Source: Corynebacterium xerosis NBRC 16721 = ATCC 373
Lineage (GTDB): Bacteria > Actinomycetota > Actinomycetes > Mycobacteriales > Mycobacteriaceae
Length of the DNA: 64,000 nucleotides
NCBI RefSeq assembly: GCF_001552415.1
Contig: NZ_BCRD01000001.1
Span: forward strand, 372,001-436,000
Direction: 5' to 3'
The notes beneath the pieces are model-generated. The model saw only the letters and a list, made by a program, of their open reading frames with translations, did not search any database and was not told the DNA's origin. Of the stretch, positions 25,424 to 33,362 are shown piece after piece. The number at the start of each line of letters is the position of its first letter. Positions within the stretch are counted from its first letter, which is position 1. The position numbers were made by a program, and so were the translations under genes.

Positions 25424-26611
25424 ATGAACGTGACCGTCGCCGACGTCCGCCGCGTCCTGGACGCCGCCTACCCGCCCGAACTGGCCGAAGAGTGGGACAA
25501 GGTCGGGTTGATCTGCGGCGATCCGAATGAGCCGGTGTCGCGGGTGGCCGTCGCCCTGGACTGCACCGATGCCGTCGCCGACGCGGCGCTGGCGTCCGGC
25601 GCGCAGATGCTGGTGGTCCACCACCCGCTGTTGCTGCGGGGGGTGTCGTCGGTGGCGGCGGATACGTCGAAGGGCCGGATCCTGCACAAGCTCATTCGCG
25701 GCCGCGTGGCGCTGTTCGCGGCGCACACCAACGCCGATTCCGCCCGCCCCGGCGTCAACGACCGGCTCGCCGAGCTGCTCGGCGTGCACCCGGGAGCGCC
25801 GTTGGCGCCGAAGCCGGGCCGGCACCTCGACGCGTGGGTCGTCCGCGTGCCCGCCTCGCATGCCGACGCCGTCAAGGACGCCGTGTTCGATGCCGGCGCC
25901 GGGTCCGTCGGCGATTACGACTCTTGCGCTTTTGAATTGACCGGCCGCGGCCAGTTCCGCCCCGGCGACGACGCGAACCCGTTCCTGGGCGAGCGCGGCG
26001 AGGTCGAACACGTCGACGAGCAGCGCATCGAGTTCGTCGCCGAGCCGCACCTGCGGGCGAAGGTCCACGCGGCGCTGCTGGCGGCGCACCCGTACGAGGA
26101 GCCGAGCTTCGACATCCTGGAGTCCCAGGTCGGCGACCTCGACCCCGAGTCGGCCCTGGGCATCGGCCGCGTCGGCGATCTCGACGAACCGATGACCTTC
26201 CGCGATTTCGTCGGCCGCGTCGGCAAGCGACTGCCCGCAACCGAATGGGGCGTGCGCGGCGCCGGCGACCCGGACCGGATGATCCGACGCGTGGCGGTGG
26301 CTTCGGGGTCGGGCGATTCTTTCCTGGATACGGCGCGCAAGCTGGGGGTCGATGCGTTCGTCACGTCCGACCTGCGCCACCACCCGGTCGACGAGGCGCT
26401 GCGCGACGGCGGGCCGTGCATCGTCGACACCGCCCACTGGGCCAGCGAATTCCCCTGGTGCGGCCAGGCCGCGGATCTGCTGGCCGGCGCGCTGGACCTG
26501 GAGACCGAGGTCCTGGACATCCGAACGGACCCGTGGACCGTCGCCGCGGGCGCTTCGCTTGACGACGACCACGCCCCCACGACCACCGATATTCCCGAGG
26601 AGAACCGATGA
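25424..26611 (+). CDS. Nif3-like dinuclear metal centre protein (NIF3/YbgI family)
   Basis: A 395-residue protein with the two NIF3 halves around a central PII-like insert. Metal ligands are visible as VVHHPLLLRG and FAAHTNADSARPGVND in the first half and SDLRHHPVDEA...IVDTAHWASE in the second. YbgI family members are hexameric, dinuclear-metal proteins annotated as GTP cyclohydrolase 1 type 2, with uncertain activity. The ATG at 25424 has AGAGGAT upstream. The stop overlaps the next start (ATGA at 26608). A motif copy at 26557 encodes SLDDD in the C-terminal tail. Confidence 0.88.
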   Translation: MNVTVADVRRVLDAAYPPELAEEWDKVGLICGDPNEPVSRVAVALDCTDAVADAALASGAQMLVVHHPLLLRGVSSVAADTSKGRILHKLIRGRVALFAAHTNADSARPGVNDRLAELLGVHPGAPLAPKPGRHLDAWVVRVPASHADAVKDAVFDAGAGSVGDYDSCAFELTGRGQFRPGDDANPFLGERGEVEHVDEQRIEFVAEPHLRAKVHAALLAAHPYEEPSFDILESQVGDLDPESALGIGRVGDLDEPMTFRDFVGRVGKRLPATEWGVRGAGDPDRMIRRVAVASGSGDSFLDTARKLGVDAFVTSDLRHHPVDEALRDGGPCIVDTAHWASEFPWCGQAADLLAGALDLETEVLDIRTDPWTVAAGASLDDDHAPTTTDIPEENR

Positions 26612-27354
26612 AACTCGATCCCGTCACCCAGGTGACCATCCTGGAGCTGTCCGAGGCGCAGGCGCGCATGGACGGGCTCGAGGCGCGCCGCCAGTCGACG
26701 CCCGAGCGTGCGGAGCTGACGGCTCTGCTGGCCGAGCGGGCGGCCGCGCGGACCAGTTCGGCGCGGTCGCGGCTGTCGGCGCAGGACCTGGGCGTGGACG
26801 TGCGGAAGCTGGAGTCCGACCTGGCGAAGCTGCGCCGCCGCGAGGACGAGGACCGTCGCAGCCTCGAGGCAGCCGAGGACCCGGACGTGCGCCGCGACCT
26901 GCAACATGACCTGGCGTCGACGCTGCGCCGCCGCGAAGAGCTGGAGCACCACATCGCCGACGTCCGCGACACCCGCGACGCCCACGAGCTGAACACCGAC
27001 GTCGATGCCGACGAGCTCGACGTGCGCATCCGGGCCGCCGAGAAGCGCCTGGCCGACGCGGACCTGGACATGCAGGCGCAGGTCGACGGCCTGAGCCGGC
27101 GCATGGAGGAACTGCGCGGATCCGTCGACGCGAAGCTGTTGTCGCGCTACGACAAGATCACCGCAGAGACCGGCATCGGCGTCGCTCGCCTCGATGGGCG
27201 CACGTGCCGCAGCTGCTACATGGAGCTCGACGCGTCGACGATGCGCAGCTTCGAGACGTTGGCGCCCGAAGAAGTGGTGAACTGCCCCGAGTGCCGCGCG
27301 TGGCTGGTGCGGCCGGTGACGCTCAACGCCGCAGGCAAGGGCGACAAGCGATGA
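26608..27354 (+). CDS. Coiled-coil C4-type zinc ribbon protein
   Basis: The 248-residue protein has an antiparallel coiled coil (residues ~10-190, rich in Leu/Glu/Arg heptads such as ELEHHIADVRDTRDAHELN). A C-terminal zinc ribbon follows with CRSCYMEL and CPECRAW. It belongs to the family of mycobacterial Rv2229c (also likened to flagellar/FlgN-like CT398). It starts with ATGA overlap on the Nif3-like gene and ends with ATGA overlap on the phosphatase gene, so translation is coupled. Function unknown; nucleic-acid binding through the ribbon is plausible. Confidence 0.85.
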   Translation: MKLDPVTQVTILELSEAQARMDGLEARRQSTPERAELTALLAERAAARTSSARSRLSAQDLGVDVRKLESDLAKLRRREDEDRRSLEAAEDPDVRRDLQHDLASTLRRREELEHHIADVRDTRDAHELNTDVDADELDVRIRAAEKRLADADLDMQAQVDGLSRRMEELRGSVDAKLLSRYDKITAETGIGVARLDGRTCRSCYMELDASTMRSFETLAPEEVVNCPECRAWLVRPVTLNAAGKGDKR

Positions 27355-28139
27355 GCGGCGCGGAGGGCGGCGCACGCGGCGAAGCCACCGTGGGCCGCGG
27401 CGCCGGGGCCGGCACGGACGGCGGTGCCGACGCCGACAAGGGCCTGGTGTCCACGACTTCCGGGTCGGGGGCGGCGCGCGAGGCGACCTCGGCCAGCCCG
27501 GGGTGGACCGGCGCGGTCGGGGAGCCGACCCGCCTGTTGCTGCTGCGCCACGGGCAGACGCCGATGAGCGTCGACCGGCGCTACAGCGGATCGACGTCGA
27601 ACCCGTCGCTGACCGACTTCGGGCGCCGTCAGGCCCGCGCAGCTGCCGAACGGCTGGCGCTGGGCGACTGGGACATCGGCGGGATCATCGCCTCGCCGCT
27701 GGCCCGCGCCCTGGAAACGGCCGGGTACGCCTCCGCCGAACTGGGACTGGACATCCACGTCGACGATGACCTGCGCGAAACCGACTTCGGCACCTGGGAG
27801 GGCCTGACCTTCGGAGAGGCCGCCGCCCGCGACGCCGACATCCACTCCCGCTGGCTCACCGACCCCGAGTTGCCGCCGCCGGGGGGCGAGGCGTTCCGCG
27901 CCGTCGACGACCGCGTCGCCCGCGCCCGCCGACGCATCGCCGAGCGGTACGGCACGGGCACGTTCCTGGTTGTCAGTCACGTCACGCCCGTCAAGGCGCT
28001 GCTGCGCCAGGGCATCGGCTGCGGCTTCGAGCTGTTCACCCGCCTGCACCTGGACTTGGCGTCGTTGTCGGTTGCCGAGTTCTACGCCGACGGGCCGTCG
28101 TCGGTCACCTTGGTCAACGACACCGCCCACCTGCGATAG
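27351..28139 (+). CDS. Histidine phosphatase (Rv2228c family) without RNase H domain
   Basis: A 262-residue protein whose residues ~62-262 form a phosphoglycerate-mutase-like phosphatase: LLLLRHGQTPMSVDRRYSG with the catalytic RHG, SPLARALETAGYA, RETDFGTWEGLTF, and VVSHVTPVKALL with the second His. In mycobacterial Rv2228c and many relatives an RNase HI domain precedes this domain. Here it is replaced by ~55 residues of Gly/Ala/Ser low-complexity sequence. The phosphatase half is CobC-like (alpha-ribazole phosphatase or acid phosphatase). Start ATG 27351 overlaps the preceding stop. Its last codons form the first unit of a 27-bp tandem repeat. Confidence 0.85.
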   Translation: MSGAEGGARGEATVGRGAGAGTDGGADADKGLVSTTSGSGAAREATSASPGWTGAVGEPTRLLLLRHGQTPMSVDRRYSGSTSNPSLTDFGRRQARAAAERLALGDWDIGGIIASPLARALETAGYASAELGLDIHVDDDLRETDFGTWEGLTFGEAAARDADIHSRWLTDPELPPPGGEAFRAVDDRVARARRRIAERYGTGTFLVVSHVTPVKALLRQGIGCGFELFTRLHLDLASLSVAEFYADGPSSVTLVNDTAHLR

Positions 28140-28204
28140 GTCCACGTTCCCGCCCACCTGCGGTAGATCCACGTTCCCGCCCACCTGCGGTAGGTTCACG
28201 TTCC
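28124..28204. repeat. 27-bp tandem repeat, three units
   Basis: Three near-identical 27-bp units (each starting CGCCCACCTGCG) run from the last codons and stop of the phosphatase gene into the downstream gap. The period is a multiple of three, so the copies look like re-duplications of the gene's 3' end. Confidence 0.85.
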
Positions 28205-28273
28205 CGGCCTCGGTCACCCTGGTGATGCATCCCGCCGCACCGGAAGGGGCGGGCCGTGGGGCGGGGACGTGGG

Positions 28274-28284
28274 CGTCGTAAAGC
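28274..28284 (+). repeat. Dispersed motif CGTCGTAAAGC upstream of rnpB
   Basis: An exact copy lies about 25 bp before the start of the RNase P RNA, close to where its promoter must be (TGTAAAGT at 28291-28298 is a possible -10). Confidence 0.8.
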
Positions 28285-28308
28285 AAGTGCTGTAAAGTCC
28301 CACCACGT

Positions 28309-28754
28309 GAGCGAGCCGGTCGGATGGCCGCGGCACGGGGACCAGCGCACCGCAGGGTGCGCCCGGCCCGGCGCCGAGGAAAGTCCGGACTCCACAGGGC
28401 ACGGTGGTTGCTAACGGCAACCCGGGGCGACCCGCGGGACAGTGCCACAGAAAACAAACCGCCCGGGCGGCGCGGACTCGTCCGCGACGAACCGGGTAAG
28501 GGTGAAAAGGTGCGGTAAGAGCGCACCAGCGCCGCAGGTGACTGCGGCGGCTCGGTAAACCCCACCGGGAGCAAGGCAAGAGGGCGCACCACGTTCGCGC
28601 GGTGTGCCTGCTCGGACGATCGAGGGCGCCCGCCCGAGTTCGAGGGTCAGCTGCTTCAGGCGCCCAGCGATGGTGCGTCGAGATGGATGGTCATCGCCCG
28701 TCGGCGCCGAAAGGCACGGCGGGAACAGAATCCGGCTCACAGGCCGGCTCGTTC
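28309..28754 (+). ncRNA. rnpB: RNase P RNA, bacterial class A
   Basis: The catalytic RNA of RNase P, which matures tRNA 5' ends. The terminal P1 helix is formed by GAGCGAGCCGG at the 5' end and CCGGCTCGTTC at the 3' end. Conserved elements include GAGGAAAGTCCGGACTCC near 28375, GGTAAGGGTGAAAAGGTG near 28494, and ACAGAATCCGGCTCACAGG near the 3' end. Its length of about 446 nt is normal for high-GC actinobacteria. ACTTTTTC at 28761-28768 may be part of its terminator. End positions are approximate. Confidence 0.95.
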
Positions 28755-28866
28755 ACGTTCACTTTTTCGGGTTGGGTCGCCCGAAGTCCGCGTCGGCGCG
28801 CGGCCTGAACAAGGCGCGCCGGGGTGTTCCGGCACTCTGTCCTCTACAGCCCCAAATTCGGCGGAG

Positions 28867-28939
28867 TCGCCCAAATCGGGACAGACCGTGCGAGCGTGAC
28901 CTGGGGTTTTGCCGTCAGTGAATGTCCCTTTTTGGGCGA
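28867..28939 (+). repeat. 73-bp palindrome-armed element, copy 1
   Basis: Arms TCGCCCAAATCGGGACA (28867-28883) and TGTCCCTTTTTGGGCGA (28923-28939) are inverted, 17 nt each, around a 39-bp core containing GACCTGGGGTTTTG. A second copy of identical architecture and length lies at 29953-30025, and both lie in the same orientation by their cores. They bracket the gene at 29091-29909. The rest of the gap 28755-29090 shows no gene. Confidence 0.85.
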
Positions 28940-29090
28940 TAGTGAGTTTGCTACTTGGTTGACATGGCCGGCGCATGCGCAGCGGAGCCCTTGTCCTCGT
29001 GACACCACCGTCTTGCCGTCGAACACCCCCACGCGGAGGTGACGGGAGATTCGATGGAACCGATCGCTCGCGAACCGCGTCAAATCAAGC

Positions 29091-29909
29091 GTGAACATAC
29101 TCAGGGGGACGACCGAAGCAGAACGCAAGACGCTCAGCCGCAGATGCCGCAACGGCGAGCTGCACAGGGTGCATCCGAACACCTTCATGCCGACCACGGA
29201 ATGGAGCACGCTGGACGCCACCGGTCGCCGGCGGGTCACTCACCTCACCGCGGTCGACTCGCGCGAGGGCATGGTCGTGGTCGGGCGCAGTGCCGCGCTG
29301 GCGTGGGGCCTGGAAATATTCGATCGACGCATCGCGGACGCAGAACTACGGAGCCACGCGGCAGACCCGGATCCGGAGGTGAACAACGACATCATCGAGC
29401 TCGCGCGTTCGGCCAATCGGTCGACGAATCCGCGGCGGGCGTTGCAGACCGTCGCGTATGCGACCCAGTTCGCGGACAGCGCCGCCGAGTCGATCTTGCG
29501 CGCTCAGATCATTGAAGCGGGACTGCCGGCGCCTGAAGTGCAGCTCCGGGTGTTTCGGGCCGACAAGGTGTTGATCGGGTACGTGGACCTTGGATTTCCG
29601 GGGCATCTGGCGATGATCGAAGTTCATGGGAAGGGCAAGTTCCTGGGCGCCTACGGGGATCCCGGTGAGCGGTCGTACCGTGAGTGGCGGCGCGAGTCTG
29701 AGTTGATTGCGGAGGGGCTGGCCGTGCTGCGCGTGACGTGGGAGGAGATCTTGTCGGGGGAGGCGCTTCGGCGGATCCGCGAGTTGCTGGTGGCGCAGCG
29801 GGCGAAGATCGCGGCTGGGGCGCGCACGACGGCGCGTTTCGTCGGAGCCGGCGAGCGGTGGCCTGATGGGTACCGGACTCGTCGGGTGCGCGGCAACGAC
29901 GCCGCGTGA
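29091..29909 (+). CDS. DUF559/Vsr-like nuclease-fold protein (AbiEi-like layout), accessory
   Basis: A 272-residue protein. Residues ~1-80 have a charged, winged-helix-like part (AERKTLSRRCRNGELHRVHP) of the kind found in AbiEi-type antitoxins. Residues ~145-240 resemble a PD-(D/E)xK, DUF559/Vsr-like core (VLIGYVDLGFPGHLAMIEVH, then ERSYREWRRESELIAEGLAVLRVTWEEI). The acidic pair Asp...Glu-x-His departs from the usual Glu-x-Asp/Lys, so activity is uncertain. The GTG start at 29091 lacks a clear ribosome site. Codon use is less GC-extreme than neighbours in the 5' half. It sits alone between rnpB and trpB2, bracketed by the two 73-bp elements, and looks like an inserted cassette. Confidence 0.65.
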   Translation: MNILRGTTEAERKTLSRRCRNGELHRVHPNTFMPTTEWSTLDATGRRRVTHLTAVDSREGMVVVGRSAALAWGLEIFDRRIADAELRSHAADPDPEVNNDIIELARSANRSTNPRRALQTVAYATQFADSAAESILRAQIIEAGLPAPEVQLRVFRADKVLIGYVDLGFPGHLAMIEVHGKGKFLGAYGDPGERSYREWRRESELIAEGLAVLRVTWEEILSGEALRRIRELLVAQRAKIAAGARTTARFVGAGERWPDGYRTRRVRGNDAA

Positions 29910-29952
29910 AAGTTGGGCCGCGTTCCCGTCCCGAGCGATAGCCAGTTTTCTA

Positions 29953-30025
29953 TCGCCCAGAACGGGACACGGAGATCGAGCCCGACCTGGCGTTTTGAGA
30001 CCATGATCTGTCCCATTTTGGGCGA
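29953..30025 (+). repeat. 73-bp palindrome-armed element, copy 2
   Basis: Arms TCGCCCAGAACGGGACA (29953-29969) and TGTCCCATTTTGGGCGA (30009-30025) surround a 39-bp core with GACCTGGCGTTTTG at the same offset as in copy 1. It begins 44 bp after the nuclease-like gene. Confidence 0.85.
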
Positions 30026-30078
30026 CTCCCCGGAGAATGGGGCGACAGCGGCGGGTGCGGTGGCGGCATGCGCTTTTC

Positions 30079-30089
30079 GCTTTACGACG
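30079..30089 (-). repeat. Dispersed motif (GCTTTACGACG on +), intergenic copy
   Basis: An exact copy lies in the gap 29910-30231 between the second 73-bp element and the trpB2 terminator. Confidence 0.8.
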
Positions 30090-30185
30090 GCCCGGCCCTC
30101 ACCTCATTCGCCGGTGAGTCGGAGACCTCGGCTCGCGTAGATGGCCCGGACCACGCGACCTCGTCGAGGGGTTGGCGACGCGTGA

Positions 30186-30217
30186 ATGGCCCGGACCTCT
30201 CGAGCGGTCCGGGCCAT
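30186..30217 (-). terminator. Probable terminator of trpB2
   Basis: ATGGCCCGGACC pairs perfectly with GGTCCGGGCCAT around an 8-nt loop, 15 bp beyond the trpB2 stop. There is no clear T-run. A further partial copy of the left arm lies at 30139. Confidence 0.6.
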
Positions 30218-30231
30218 GTGGCCTGCCGGAA

Positions 30232-31668
30232 CTACACGAACTTCGCGTAGGACGGCAGATCGAGGAAACCGTTGCCCGACAGGCCGATCAGGATGACGGG
30301 GCCCGTGCCCGGCTCACCGTCGTACTTGGCGGCCTCGGCGCACGCCGCGGCGATGGCGTGGTTGGACTCCGGCGCCGGGACGGTGCCCTCGCAGCGGGCG
30401 AAGCGGATGCCGGCGGCGAACGCGTCCTCCTGCTCGACGGTGGTGGTCTCCATCAGGCCCAGCTCCACGGCGTGCGACACCATCGGCGCCATCGCGTGGT
30501 AGCGCAGGCCACCGGCGTGGATCGGGTCCGGGACGAAGTCGCTGCCCAGCGTGTGCATCTTCAGCAGCGGCGTCAGGCCCGCGACGTCACCGTGGTCGTA
30601 GCGGTACTCGCCCTCGGTAAGCGACGGGCACTTCGCCGGCTCGGCCGCGATGATGCGCGGCGCACCATCGCGCAGGAACTCCGAGGCATCCCGCTTCACC
30701 GCGGTACCGCTGCCGGCCCCGGCCGCCTGGGTCCCCGCCGCACCCGACGGGGAGGTCGGGGTGGAGGACGAGGCGCCGTCGTCAAGCACCTCACCGGTCA
30801 GCGAATGCCCGATGAACGGGAAAGTCAGGCCGGCCAGGTTCGACCCGCCGCCCGCGCAACCGACGACGACGTCGGGCCCGGACTCGCCGAAGATGGCCAG
30901 CTGCGCCGCAGCCTCCTGACCGATGATGGTCTGGTGCAGCATCACGTGGTTGAGCACGCTGCCCAGCGCATACCGCGAGTTGTCGGCGCCGACGGCGACC
31001 TCGATGGCCTCCGACACCGCCATGCCCAGCGACCCCGGGGTGTCGGGGGTCTTCGCCAGGATCGCGCGGCCGGCCTCCGTCAGATCCGACGGCGACGGGT
31101 GCACCGATCCGCCGTAGACCTCCATGAGCATCCGGCGGTACGGCTTCGAGTCGTAGGACGCGCGGACCTGCCACACCTCGACGCCCAGGCCGAAGAACTG
31201 CGCGGCGAACGCCAGCGACGCGCCCCACTGGCCGGCGCCGGTCTCGGTGGTCAGGTTCTCGATGCCGTCGAGCATGTTGTAGTACGCCTGCGCCACCGAC
31301 GTGTTCGGCTTGTGCGAACCGATCGGGGAAACGGACTCGTTCTTGTAGTAGATGCGGGCGGAGGTGCCCAGCGCCTTCTCCAGGCGGCGGGCGCGGGCCA
31401 ACGGGGCGGGGCGCCACAGGCGGTAGATTTCGCGGATCGGCTCGGGGATCTCGATCCAGCGCTCGGTGGAGAACTCCTGCTCGACCAGCCCGGACGCGAA
31501 GATCGGCGTCATCTCCTCCGGCTTCAGCGGCTCGCGGGTGCCGGGGTGCAGGTGCGGCGGCAGCGGCTCGGGGAAGTCGGCGGCGAGGTTGTACCAGTGG
31601 GTCGGCAGCGCCGAGTCGGGGAGGATCGCCTTGGTCATGTCGGGGTCGGCGGTGGTGCGGGGGCTCAT
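30232..31668 (-). CDS. Tryptophan synthase beta-like protein (TrpB2)
   Basis: This 478-residue fold-type II PLP enzyme belongs to the TrpB2 branch, recognisable by its N-terminal extension ([37 protein letters not shown]) and the PLP lysine in [33 protein letters not shown] and the phosphate loop [11 protein letters not shown] are also present. It condenses indole with serine to tryptophan, or acts on phosphoserine, without an obligatory TrpA partner. A ~35-residue Ser/Thr/Gly/Ala insertion near residue 295 contains an exact motif copy (30777, LDDG). No other trp genes are nearby. The ATG at 31668 follows AGGAGC. Confidence 0.9.
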   Translation of the reverse strand: MSPRTTADPDMTKAILPDSALPTHWYNLAADFPEPLPPHLHPGTREPLKPEEMTPIFASGLVEQEFSTERWIEIPEPIREIYRLWRPAPLARARRLEKALGTSARIYYKNESVSPIGSHKPNTSVAQAYYNMLDGIENLTTETGAGQWGASLAFAAQFFGLGVEVWQVRASYDSKPYRRMLMEVYGGSVHPSPSDLTEAGRAILAKTPDTPGSLGMAVSEAIEVAVGADNSRYALGSVLNHVMLHQTIIGQEAAAQLAIFGESGPDVVVGCAGGGSNLAGLTFPFIGHSLTGEVLDDGASSSTPTSPSGAAGTQAAGAGSGTAVKRDASEFLRDGAPRIIAAEPAKCPSLTEGEYRYDHGDVAGLTPLLKMHTLGSDFVPDPIHAGGLRYHAMAPMVSHAVELGLMETTTVEQEDAFAAGIRFARCEGTVPAPESNHAIAAACAEAAKYDGEPGTGPVILIGLSGNGFLDLPSYAKFV

Positions 31669-31843
31669 TGGTGCTCCTGGGTCCGGGATGGGGTTCGCGG
31701 GCGCATGCGTGCGGGCGCGTGCCCGCGGCTGCGTCGGCGCTCGGCGTTCGCGGCGATGGTGGCGGCTTGCGCGGCGTTCGCCGTGCGGTCACCACCAGGC
31801 TATCCGGCGACGCGGGCGGCGTTCGCCATTAGGCTGGGCGGAC

Positions 31844-33331
31844 ATGAAGCTCTATGCAGCAGCCCTCGACTTCCGCGCCGTCGCCCGTGAATTCGGGGTG
31901 CCGGAGACCTTCGCGCCGGAGGTCCACGCCGATGCCGCGGCCGCCGCCGACCGCCGTGCCGCGCGCACGGATCTGCGCGACGTGCCGTTCGTGACCATCG
32001 ACCCGCCCGGTTCGATGGACCTGGATCAGGCGATGCACCTGGCCGAGGTCGTGGACGACGCCACGGGCGCCGCCGGTTGGCGCGTGCTCTACGCCATCGC
32101 CGACGTCGGCGGGCTGATCGCCCCGGATTCCTTGGTCGCGGCGGAGGCGATGCGCCGCGGGCAGACGATCTACCTGCCGGATGAGCCGACGCGCCTGCAC
32201 CCGGCGGCGCTGTCGGAGGACGCGGGCAGTTTGCTTCCCGACGTCGACCGCCCCGCCATCGTCTGGGACATCGTCGTCGGCGCCGATGGCGAGCCGACGT
32301 CCTGGGACGTCTACCCGGGTTTGGTGCGGTCGGTGGCGCGGCTGGAGTACATGGAGGTCCAGGCGACGTTCGACGCGGGGGATCCGCACCCTTCGATTGC
32401 GGCGCTGCCCGAGTTGGGGCGGGCGCGGCAGGGGTCGGCGCTTCGTCGTGAAGCAATCAATCTGCGCCTGCCCTCGCAGACCGTGGCTCCGACGGGCGAT
32501 GGCCGGTGGGAGCTGCACCTGGATGCGCGGCCGCCGGTGATGGACTTCAACTCGGAGATTTCGCTGCTGGCGGGGATGGTCGCGGGGCAGATGATGGCGG
32601 AAGCGGGCGTCGGCGTGCTGCGGACGCTGCGCCCGGCCGGGGAGGAGGCGCTGGCGGAGTTCCGCGTCGCGGCGCGTGCCCTGGGTTACGAGCTCGCCGA
32701 TGGCGCGGGCGTGGCCGAGGTCAGCGCGTTCCTGGCGGGCGTCGACGCCGATTCGCCGCGGGGGATGGCCGTGATGAAGGACGCGTCGCGCCTGTTGCGC
32801 GGCTCCGGCTACCAGCGGTTGGGGGCGCTTGACGACGGTTCGGCGGAGGCGTCGGAGGGCGTGCCCGTCCATTCCGGCGTGGGCGGGCCGTACGCGCACG
32901 TCACCGCGCCGCTGCGCAGGCTCATCGACCGGTTCGGCCTGGAGTACTGCCTGGCCATCGCGGCGCACCGGCGGGGCGAGACGGCGACGCTCGAGGTGCC
33001 GACCTGGGTGGACGGCGGCGTGGACGAGGCCATCTCGTCGATGGCGACGTCGGGGCAGTTGGCGTCGCGGGTGGATCGCGCGTGCCTGGACCTGACGGAG
33101 GCCGTCGTCCTGGAGCCGTGGGTGGGGCACGCCTTCGATTCGGCGGTGCTCCACGATCGCGGCGAGGAGGTCGAGGTGTTCGTGTTCGAGCCGCCGGTGT
33201 TCGCCAACTGCCGCGGGACCACCGAGGCGGGCGTGCCCCCGGAGGGCAGCGCCCCGCGAATCAGCCTGGTGACGGCGGATCCGTCGAACCCCGTCGAGCC
33301 GCGGGTCCTGTTCGCCTGGCCCGCGGACTAG
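31844..33331 (+). CDS. RNB-domain exoribonuclease (RNase II/R family)
   Basis: A 495-residue protein with the RNB catalytic core. The metal-binding motif is VTIDPPGSMDLDQAMHLAE near residue 50, ALSEDAGSLLPDVDRPAIVW follows, and PVHSGVGGPYAHVTAPLRRL lies in the C-terminal half. It degrades RNA 3' to 5'. Cold-shock and S1 domains of full-length RNase R/II are missing, as in the short actinobacterial version. TAGGCT lies eight bases before the ATG, suggesting a leaderless mRNA. Motif copies at 32444 (RREAIN) and 32827 (LDDG) fall in a helix and in a loop respectively. Confidence 0.9.
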   Translation: MKLYAAALDFRAVAREFGVPETFAPEVHADAAAAADRRAARTDLRDVPFVTIDPPGSMDLDQAMHLAEVVDDATGAAGWRVLYAIADVGGLIAPDSLVAAEAMRRGQTIYLPDEPTRLHPAALSEDAGSLLPDVDRPAIVWDIVVGADGEPTSWDVYPGLVRSVARLEYMEVQATFDAGDPHPSIAALPELGRARQGSALRREAINLRLPSQTVAPTGDGRWELHLDARPPVMDFNSEISLLAGMVAGQMMAEAGVGVLRTLRPAGEEALAEFRVAARALGYELADGAGVAEVSAFLAGVDADSPRGMAVMKDASRLLRGSGYQRLGALDDGSAEASEGVPVHSGVGGPYAHVTAPLRRLIDRFGLEYCLAIAAHRRGETATLEVPTWVDGGVDEAISSMATSGQLASRVDRACLDLTEAVVLEPWVGHAFDSAVLHDRGEEVEVFVFEPPVFANCRGTTEAGVPPEGSAPRISLVTADPSNPVEPRVLFAWPAD

Positions 33332-33362
33332 GGGAACGGTCGACCCAGCAGTTCGATCGAGC

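Noticed and set aside
28124..28204. The 27-bp repeats as a CRISPR array
   Set aside because: The units are directly adjacent with no spacers, and no cas genes are present.
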